A stretch of 64,000 nt of DNA from contig CAVNZM010000009.1 of the NCBI GenBank assembly GCA_963693365.1, positions 2,604,001 through 2,668,000 of the forward strand. The letters run 5' to 3'. Shown here piece after piece: positions 57,695 through 64,000 of this stretch (its first letter is position 1; each line of letters opens with the position of its first letter). The notes under the pieces were generated by a model. That model was not told where the DNA came from and did no database searches. It saw only the letters and a list, made by a program, of their open reading frames with translations. A program made the position numbers and the translations under genes. The DNA is from Amoebidium appalachense (lineage: Eukaryota > Ichthyosporea).

Positions 57695-58596
57695 TTGGCC
57701 AGGAGTCCTGGATCAATAAGTTGAAATAAACACGGCCGTATGTCCGTGCAATGTACTCTGATCATGTCTTATAACCACGTGTCTGGAGACCATGGGAAGC
57801 TCCCATGAGCCATCTATCTTACCAGAGGCATGTAAAAGATTACGAAGGTTTATTCCCGTTATTAGTGTAACACATATTTGCTAACATATTACGTCTTAAA
57901 CAATGAACACATGTATACGCGTGTACCTGTACGCGAAAGGCAATCTAATTTATGGATGATGTTGTGAATGAGTGTGAGCGAATGAACAATCAATAGACTT
58001 AGCTATATATGGCGAAAAGCCACGAGCCAAGAGCCACGAGCCGCCGGCGAAAGATTGCCATACAGAGGCTTGTACTTATATTCTTACAGAGAGATGAAAT
58101 CAATTAACAGAAGTGTGTAAATAATTAACAATGATATAAGGCGGATATATATCTGTCATTCTAGAGAAATATGTAGTAACTTGTACTGTAAATATGCCCT
58201 GTACGTGCTGTCTCTATATGTCATTGATAAGTAGCTGTGAGCCGGATCCACTCATAAGGTCTTGTAGGATCGGATGACATCATAGTGAGCAAAGAATAGA
58301 TCGAATAGATTGATTGGTTAGATCTGTAGCCGCGCACTTTGTACATAGATGTCGGAACTCTTTTAACATGATATTTAGTGTAGCCAAGAGCGCTAGAAAG
58401 TATAAAAGGTAGTTAGAATTCGTTAGTTAGAAAGGGTCTTTCCCCTTCTTAGCATGGTCACAACTAAGGGAAATAACACGCATAGAATAGGCATTGCTTG
58501 TCTATGGTCATCACTATTGCCTGTAGGCCATCGTATTGATACAGTCACGTACAGTTCCCTCGTCACATCTACATTACGGCCAGGTTGCCACAGCTT
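57695..58596. other. Non-coding stretch with promoter-like signals
   Basis: AT-rich with TATATA stretches (about 58008 and 58146). No protein-like frame. Contains GCCACGAGCC direct repeats (58018-58043). Confidence 0.45.
58401..58409 (+). promoter_or_regulatory. TATA-box-like TATAAAAGG
   Basis: TATAAAAGG lies about 190 bp upstream of the ORF at 58597, with AATAAA at 58606-58611 shortly after. TATA followed by a poly(A)-type signal ~200 bp on would also fit a decayed LTR, but no paired LTR or target duplication was found. Confidence 0.3.
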
Positions 58597-58878
58597 ATGA
58601 GCATCAATAAACGTCCAAGTATTCATAAATTGCCATACTTAGTGTGTAACAGACCGCCGTCCTCAACGCACCGAGACGGAAACCACACAGAAAATACTTT
58701 CAGATGCTACACCCATATTACCTTAAAACGACCCACCCCTTTGAAACTTTCAAAGTTGGTGGATCCCACCAGGGCTGTCGCTTGGCAATCACCACGACTT
58801 CTGGTACACGCGATTGTGTTTTTTCAAAACACTGACGAGTTCACCGACATTCCAACATATATCTGGAATCGGCCCTGA
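58597..58878 (+). CDS. Hypothetical 93-aa protein
   Basis: ATG-initiated frame with protein-like composition (such as LKLSKLVDPTRAVAW and VFFQNTDEFTDIPTYIW). No signal peptide or membrane segment and no family recognised. Its 3' end overlaps a minus-strand frame (58824-59078) of similar quality. Only one may be real. Confidence 0.3.
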   Translation: MSINKRPSIHKLPYLVCNRPPSSTHRDGNHTENTFRCYTHITLKRPTPLKLSKLVDPTRAVAWQSPRLLVHAIVFFQNTDEFTDIPTYIWNRP

Positions 58879-59078
58879 GGCTGCTCGCCAGTGGGTTCAC
58901 AACAACTCAAGCGGCTTTTTTGACCCACACCAGATACTTGTGTAATCAAATCACTCGTCGCGGAGAGGACCACAGTCCCAGAGTGAGCCTCAGCGCGCGC
59001 GCTGCGCAGCATGTTGCCTAACCGCCCGCGATCTCCAACGCACCAATAACACCCTTGGTTGTACAAATCCACATCCAT
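58824..59078 (-). CDS. Hypothetical 84-aa protein
   Basis: From ATG at 59078 (MDVDLYNQGCYWCVGDRG); the frame is open upstream to 59117 with more Cys residues. Contains a Ser/Thr-rich segment (GTVVLSATSDLITQVSGV). Convergent with, and overlapping, the ORF at 58597-58878. No family recognised. Confidence 0.3.
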   Translation of the reverse strand: MDVDLYNQGCYWCVGDRGRLGNMLRSARAEAHSGTVVLSATSDLITQVSGVGQKSRLSCCEPTGEQPQGRFQIYVGMSVNSSVF

Positions 59079-59318
59079 TTCACAAGGACAAAGATTAAAA
59101 TGACGACGACACTCCAACGATCACTGGGTTCAAAGTTTTATTAGCTATCAATATACAAATGACACCCCTCCAAATATTGCAGCTGACGATCATTGGATAC
59201 ACAACCACTGGGGTGGCACGTGCCCATCCGTATAGTATGTATCCACCAGTTGGCAACCTCCAACATCCACGCCAACTGCCACGCAAAACCCAAGCTGCAC
59301 ACACACACTGGTAGACAC

Positions 59319-59618
59319 ATGTGTACACCATCATATAAATGGATGTGTACGAGCGTGACAATAAACAATACATGTAGCTGGACGTGCGATCAAAAGCAAT
59401 CACTCATAATACCATGCAATCAGTCAGTCAGATGCAAGATGTACAAAGTCGACCGTGACCCCAAGACGTTCAAGTTGGGGGTCATGTGCTGCAAGAATCG
59501 CGCAACCGGGACGAAAATTCCTTGCACGAGCCAGACGTGCTGTGTAAGGAGCATGGCATTACCTACACTTGGCAAGGACCGCACCTTTCCGGCAATAGAG
59601 ACCATCGGGGTCTTATAA
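59319..59618 (+). CDS. Hypothetical Cys-rich protein (99 aa)
   Basis: The ATG at 59319 is the first in this frame, which is open further upstream. The chain holds about 11 cysteines in patterns such as NNTCSWTC, VMCCKNRATG and PCTSQTCC, consistent with a small disulfide-rich or metal-binding protein. No clear signal peptide from this start. No family recognised. Followed 12 nt later by another plus-strand ORF. Confidence 0.4.
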   Translation: MCTPSYKWMCTSVTINNTCSWTCDQKQSLIIPCNQSVRCKMYKVDRDPKTFKLGVMCCKNRATGTKIPCTSQTCCVRSMALPTLGKDRTFPAIETIGVL

Positions 59619-59630
59619 TCATATGCAATC

Positions 59631-59828
59631 ATGATGACCATGGCTAGACGACGGAAAACACACACTGAGCGCCACCGGCACAGACGCCCAGGCCCAAAAC
59701 AAAAGCGAAAGAAGCGCCATAAAAAAGCAAGACGGCAGACAGAGACCAAGAAGAGACACCACAAAACGGACAACGGTACAGGACGGCATGGAGGACCAGA
59801 TATTATATTTGGTACCCACACAAAGTAA
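59631..59828 (+). CDS. Very basic Arg/Lys/His-rich small protein (65 aa)
   Basis: ATG-initiated (MMTMARRRKTHTERHRHRR). More than 40% of residues are Arg, Lys or His, without hydrophobic segments, ending in GGPDIIFGTHTK. Composition suits a nucleic-acid-packaging or core-like protein, as in several DNA virus groups, but no specific family is recognised. It lies only 12 nt after the upstream Cys-rich ORF. Confidence 0.45.
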   Translation: MMTMARRRKTHTERHRHRRPGPKQKRKKRHKKARRQTETKKRHHKTDNGTGRHGGPDIIFGTHTK

Positions 59829-60357
59829 CAGCCTGAGACACACACAGACAGACGCGGTCACTTTTGACGAACACACACTACCAACCTTAAAAAACCATTG
59901 AACCCCAGAAAAGGTGTGGTTTCAATATCGGACCGGGCCCTGAGGTAGGTTTTCCATGTTTTGTGCCAACATCCACGACGTAGAAGATCCCGTTTTTTTT
60001 TGATTCGCTGTTTTGAATGATTTGGGCGGTGACAGGCGGTAATTGATTGGATTCACTTTATTTTATTTATCCCGTTTCACTCCCAGCGAGCCACTGCCTC
60101 AGGGGAGCTTACTGTCTTCCGCCTAGACACAGATAGTACTGTATAGCACACTCATAAGTCAGGATTCTAATTGACCCCAACTGGCACTATTTTTAATTAC
60201 GCCTTCAAATCCCACGGTTCTAGCCGCAGCAACGCTAGTGGGGAAATTGATTCGATTCACCGTTTTGGATGATTGGACAAGTAAGGTGAAACATCCCGAA
60301 TTTTGATTCACTGTTTTGAATGATTGGGCGGTAAGGTGAAACATCCCGAATTTTGAT
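59829..60357. repeat. Non-coding with a ~55-bp minisatellite
   Basis: GATTCACCGTTTTGAATGATTGG-like units occur at about 60003, 60253, 60305 and 60355, the last three with TAAGGTGAAACATCCCGAATTT between them. The remainder is unique with no gene seen. Confidence 0.7.
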
Positions 60358-60684
60358 TCACCGTTTTGAATGATTGGAGACAAAGAAGTTGGTTGTGAGA
60401 GTCGCGATTGCTCGGCTTGACGCGAGTGTCACTTGATATGCCTTGAGGGATGCACATGCAAATGCTTTGTGGTCGAAGAAAGATTCGCATCTTGCCAGTG
60501 TTTTTGAGATTGTTGTCGAGCCGGATTTGACGGCCGTGACCGTTCCACTATTGTGCAGTGGAAACGCAACATGTGTGCCTTCAAAAGCACCCTTGACGGT
60601 CCAACAAGGACTCTGTTTGTCTCCGGAGAAGTAGATCAGTCCTGAAGATACTCCCCGTGAACTGTCCCGTCGTATGTTATCCAC
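60358..60684 (-). CDS. Hypothetical protein frame overlapping the coiled-coil ORF
   Basis: A 108-codon open frame without ATG (it opens with GTG at 60684), with balanced composition (including GLIYFSGDKQSPCWTVKGAF, AFPLHNSGTVTAVKSG and LARCESFFDHKAF). Its start overlaps by about 50 nt the end of the upstream minus-strand ORF in another frame, so ribosomal frameshifting, splicing or an indel could join them. No family recognised. Confidence 0.35.
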   Translation of the reverse strand: MDNIRRDSSRGVSSGLIYFSGDKQSPCWTVKGAFEGTHVAFPLHNSGTVTAVKSGSTTISKTLARCESFFDHKAFACASLKAYQVTLASSRAIATLTTNFFVSNHSKR

Positions 60685-61007
60685 GGAGACGATCCGTGTG
60701 TGAATACGTGGCCGCCGTGTACATCCAGAAGTGCGATTCTATGGATGTTTGGGTCCCTCGGTGTGGCTATTTTCTGTTGGGGTTCGTTATTTTCCTGGTA
60801 GAGTCTTTTGTAATTGGCGAGTTCGTGGCGAAGCCTAATGTTATCCTTTTCCGTCTCTTGTAATGAATTTATAAGCCTGTTCTGATTATTTAAGAGCTTG
60901 ATCGCATTGCTTATTTGTGACGTGATATTTTCCAATCCCTTCAAGTTCTCGAGTGGGTCGTCTTTGGTTTTTTCTGTTGTTGTGTCTGGTTGCAAATGAG
61001 CAGCCAT
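60636..61007 (-). CDS. Hypothetical coiled-coil protein (123 aa)
   Basis: ATG at 61007 (MAAHLQPDTTTEKTKDD). Residues about 25-72 form a convincing coiled coil with Leu/Ile/Asn heptads (ITSQISNAIKLLNNQNRLIN), followed by a globular tail (IHRIALLDVHGGHVF). It lies just inside the right inverted repeat, transcribed away from it. An ATG-less frame (…KYGTVGGGTDVDDPTKIDD…) overlaps its 5' end from within the repeat. No family recognised. Confidence 0.5.
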   Translation of the reverse strand: MAAHLQPDTTTEKTKDDPLENLKGLENITSQISNAIKLLNNQNRLINSLQETEKDNIRLRHELANYKRLYQENNEPQQKIATPRDPNIHRIALLDVHGGHVFTHGSSPWITYDGTVHGEYLQD

Positions 61008-61129
61008 CGTCGTGAAATGATTCCAAAAGTTTGAGTGTCTGTGTGGAGGTTCTGTTAAACCTGTTTATTTTATTTTTAATGTCGTCTATTTTGGTTGGAT
61101 CATCGACATCAGTGCCACCCCCAACTGTT

Positions 61130-61430
61130 CCATACTTAGACTTTTGCTGCCCGTCCCCCGTTCCCCGTTCCCCGGCCTGATCCTTAGTGTGACACTATGT
61201 TATCGTTTAAGATTTAAATCGATAAGTGTCTGTTGTCATTGGCCACTTTCTCATATAGAAGTGGGTAGTGCTGTATCATTTGTTTTGTCTCTTTTTTGTT
61301 CGTATTTAAATGGGAAAAGTGGGAAGTATGAAATAGTTCGATCGCGATCGGATCGGAGGTGGTTTGGTGGGGGGTGTGATCTCAAAATTATCAGGTTAAA
61401 TGATTAGTCCAATTTCAATTGTGATTGGCC
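61130..61430 (-). repeat. Right ~300-bp inverted repeat of the ~21-kb interval
   Basis: Reverse complement of 40068-40370 with scattered differences (see the left copy). Beyond 61430 and before 40068 the similarity stops. Confidence 0.85.
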
Positions 61431-62398
61431 AGTGTGACAGCCCAACGAGTCACGACGATGCACATCATGAAGTTCATTATTGACGCATGCACACGGCCAT
61501 TATAATCGATATGTACATTCATTACTGCGCTTTCAGCATGTCCATACACATGAATTCAGGGAATCCAATACTAGAGGTGAATAATACAGGCAACGTCTTA
61601 TACTTGGCTGATTCCAAGTGGTGCATGTCATGATAAAATTTATTCGTGTGCCTTCAATCAAGATACCGATATCGAATCGATGATGGAATTCCTTTTGTTT
61701 CAGCTGATCTCATTCTGAGTCATTCTCGACATTATAATCCCTAAGCAAAAACATGGCCTCGGTGCAAGTAGCCAGCTATAACAACTGAGGACAATAATAA
61801 TAATATAAGTATAAAATGACTATATGGCAAAGTTATTTTTTCTCCTTGGTTTTTGCACAGCTGGCTACTTGGTGACTGTCCCCTACATGGTGGTGCACAT
61901 CGGGCTCCTGTAAGTTGGCATCAGGGCTTGAAATAATTTGATATAGCCCCCTCATTTGCATACCATTTCAGGGCTAGCGCTGTATTTAGCTATTGTCGAA
62001 GTTATTACATAAGGTATAACACAGGCCACGTGTATTATTTTCATTGTCTCTTTGAGAGCTTGTGTGTTTTTATATGATTTTTTATCTTTCTAGACGGTTT
62101 ATGTCAGGAGTCAGAACTGCCCGATATTTCCGCCAGGCATAGGCCCCAGTAATCTGTCCAAAATTTCGTTGCATTCTAAAACACGAAGAACTATACACAT
62201 TAGGGTTGATTCGATGACTTATTTATTTATAATCAAAATAAGCTTTACTGATAATACTAAATCATCACTGTGAGCTACAATTGGGGGTTTATTGAGTTAT
62301 GAGGTATCATTATCATAAATTATTAAGAGGTTGAGAAAATTGGGATTTAGAACCCCCCACGATCTATTGTCTGTGTATCCGCCACAGCCAAGAGGCCT
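61431..62398. other. Intergenic; one possible exon
   Basis: Mostly AT-rich unique sequence. One short stretch (61861-61909) has an excellent acceptor (TTTTTGCACAG) and donor (GTAAGTTGG) on the plus strand and one frame reading GYLVTVPYMVVHIGLL, but no partner exon was found. Confidence 0.3.
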
Positions 62399-62748
62399 TC
62401 AGGTCACTTCTGGATGTCCCGGAAGTATTCTACAGTAGATGACAGCTACTTGCAAGACATATATTACTGCAGTATTATACGCATTTATTAGTGGAAGAAA
62501 GATGTCACTGTATACCCTTTCTATTTCCAAGTTGTAAGCAGTGTTGCTTGGAAGAAAACGCGAGCTTATTAAATCTCCAAACACACAGTCAGACTCCATT
62601 GCAAGCAGTCGAAGCACTTGATGGTATCGGTAGTTGGAAGCGTTAGTAAGGAGCTCTGGCCTGGCGCTTATATGTTCACAATACCCGCTAATTAACCTGT
62701 GTTGGTTCGAATTCACAGCTTTAGTATCATCTTCCTTTAAACATTCTC
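62399..62748 (-). CDS. Unidentified exon-like open frame
   Basis: A minus-strand frame of about 105-115 codons ending at a stop at 62399, with protein-like composition (SGYCEHISARPELLTNASNY and YHQVLRLLAMESDCVFGDL). It has no ATG at its start, but a strong acceptor (TTTTTCTGTCCTGTTAG) sits at about 62748, so it may be the last exon of a minus-strand gene. No family recognised. Confidence 0.35.
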
Positions 62749-62870
62749 TAACAGGACAGAAAAACTTTTCTTAACCATTTCCACCACACCGTTCTCGCAA
62801 CAGAGAAAATCAGTAGCAACTCTCATACGGTTCTGGCGGAACTCAACGCGTCCGATGCAGTCAACCCACG

Positions 62871-63509
62871 ATGGCTCGAAAATGGGGTGCACATCCTCTT
62901 CACCTGAAAAATATCACAGCTCTGAATCTTTGTCGTTATCTGTTTTTACTTTGCTTGTCCTTGGCCACGGTTCAAGCAGCAGTTGCAGTCTCGCAAGCGA
63001 AACACAACTCTAAAGCAGATCTATTTCTGACAGCACACTATGTAGCCGGGCAGGAAAACGGAGGAGGGGTCACTTGCACGGACCCTAATTGGTTATATAC
63101 CACCCTTCTTTCCGCCGGTGAAATTTCAGGCCCATGCACCCCCTTTCGCACCATAAAAGGAGATGGGGAATTATTGGGCCCCATAAGATGGAGGAGGGTT
63201 ATGAAACAGGAAAAAGAGGGTTATGATCTGGTCATCACCCAGCTATTCAATGATTCAAAGTGCAATGACGAGCCTTACTATACTGATTCGGTGATTGCTG
63301 ATGCTTGGGAGGACCACAAGTGCAACGCGTCTCTGGTAAACCCCCCCCCCCCCCCCCCCCCTCCCTCCCTCCCCCCTATCACACACACACACACACACAC
63401 ACATACATACACACACCCTTTTCCGGGGATCCATCTTTGCACCCCAAGCCCTCCTCTCCTTCGCTACTCCAGGTTAACACAAGCATCACATATTCTGATA
63501 CGGCGATAA
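62871..63509 (+). CDS. Secreted or membrane-entry protein, first two exons, 3' end off window
   Basis: Exon 1 62871-63335 (155 codons, phase 0) and exon 2 63473-63509. The junction GTAAACCCCC...TACTCCAG is GT-AG, and the second donor is GTATGT. Residues about 20-37 (LCRYLFLLCLSLATVQA) form a signal peptide or signal anchor after a basic N-terminus. The mature part has several cysteines (VTCTDPNW, GPCTPF, SKCNDEPYY, DHKCNASL) and N-glycosylation sites (NDS, NAS, NTS), fitting an extracellular protein. No family recognised. The following exon was not identified within the window. Confidence 0.6.
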   Translation: MARKWGAHPLHLKNITALNLCRYLFLLCLSLATVQAAVAVSQAKHNSKADLFLTAHYVAGQENGGGVTCTDPNWLYTTLLSAGEISGPCTPFRTIKGDGELLGPIRWRRVMKQEKEGYDLVITQLFNDSKCNDEPYYTDSVIADAWEDHKCNASLVNPPPPPPPPSLPPITHTHTHTHTYTHPFPGIHLCTPSPPLLRYSRLTQASHILIRR

Positions 63510-63864
63510 GTATGTATGTTTTGTGGACATATTTCTGGCATAGACATCCACCTGCTCACACCAACACAACCCAAACCCATCATCTGCACCCTTTCACTTG
63601 ACCACACCTTTTTCCAAAAGGTTCCTCACCTCTTGTTGTCATCTTTTCCAGCAGCTTCGGTGTTCCCTTTGCCTCCCCTCCCTCACCCCTCCCCCCTCCC
63701 CCCCCCCCCCTCCCCCCCGCGCTCTCCCCCCTGGTGCCACCATCAGCACCATCACTTCGAACACCACCACTACACGCATCACGCCAAACCCACAACATGC
63801 CGCAGGCCGCATACACAAATCATGCACGCCTTTGCACAGACACACATGCGCGCACGTGCGCGTG

Positions 63865-63908
<44 letters not shown>

Positions 63909-64000
63909 CAACACTCACATCACATGCACACGCAGCACACGCGCACATATGCCGGCGCCCGCGCCACAGCACACACACAAACACACACACACACAGCACA
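63336..64000. repeat. C-runs and CA repeats in introns of the last gene
   Basis: A C-run (63341-63361) begins 5 nt after the 5' splice site, followed by CA repeats (63381-63415). Another C-rich stretch lies at 63690-63720, and CA/CG microsatellite (63840-64000) runs off the window. Confidence 0.8.

Noticed and set aside
57860-58655. Possible additional LTR (TATA box followed by AATAAA)
   Set aside because: No second copy, no TG...CA pair with flanking duplication could be fixed.

Overview
This is a eukaryotic nuclear window from an intron-rich genome crowded with homopolymer C/G runs and CA/TG microsatellites. Two ordinary host genes carry short exons (19-198 nt) and GT-AG introns, and the rest is mostly repeats and mobile elements. 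A THAP-domain transposase, a chromodomain Ty3/gypsy retrotransposon and LINE relics are present, but none fixes the taxon. A protist, an alga or an invertebrate all fit. No tRNA, rRNA or CRISPR array was seen.

Layout. (1) 1-6.3 kb, minus strand: a cathepsin Z/X-type cysteine protease gene, 3' end missing. (2) 9.6-20.9 kb, plus strand: a complete 16-exon ALDH3-type aldehyde dehydrogenase gene (493 aa predicted). (3) 23.6-26.8 kb: two nested LINE relics; the inner one is 5'-truncated, poly(A)-tailed and flanked by a 13-bp putative target duplication. (4) 29.1-37.5 kb: a young full-length Ty3/gypsy chromovirus with near-identical LTRs and 5-bp duplications (GCCGG), its reading frames broken at G-runs. 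(5) About 40.07-61.43 kb: a ~21-kb interval bounded by ~300-bp inverted repeats, with small compact ORFs near both ends that resemble a decayed virus-like or large DNA element. It has been invaded by a solo LTR (with CTCGG duplications), a 160-bp repeat, a ~183-bp satellite and, inside that satellite, an intact 3.7-kb DNA transposon. (6) 62.9-63.5 kb, plus strand: the first exons of an unidentified secreted-protein gene running off the right edge.

Most notable item. The 47,884-51,619 transposon has 17-bp perfect terminal inverted repeats and an AT target duplication readable against the satellite. It carries a THAP + DDE transposase and, convergently, a compact FEN1/XPG-family nuclease with six catalytic acidic residues kept. 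THAP-DDE elements of the ISL2EU group are known to carry a YqaJ nuclease instead, so this may be a different transposase-nuclease pairing. A second general signal is intron layout: C-runs begin within about 5-20 nt of many 5' splice sites on the sense strand, and CA repeats run directly into several 3' splice sites.
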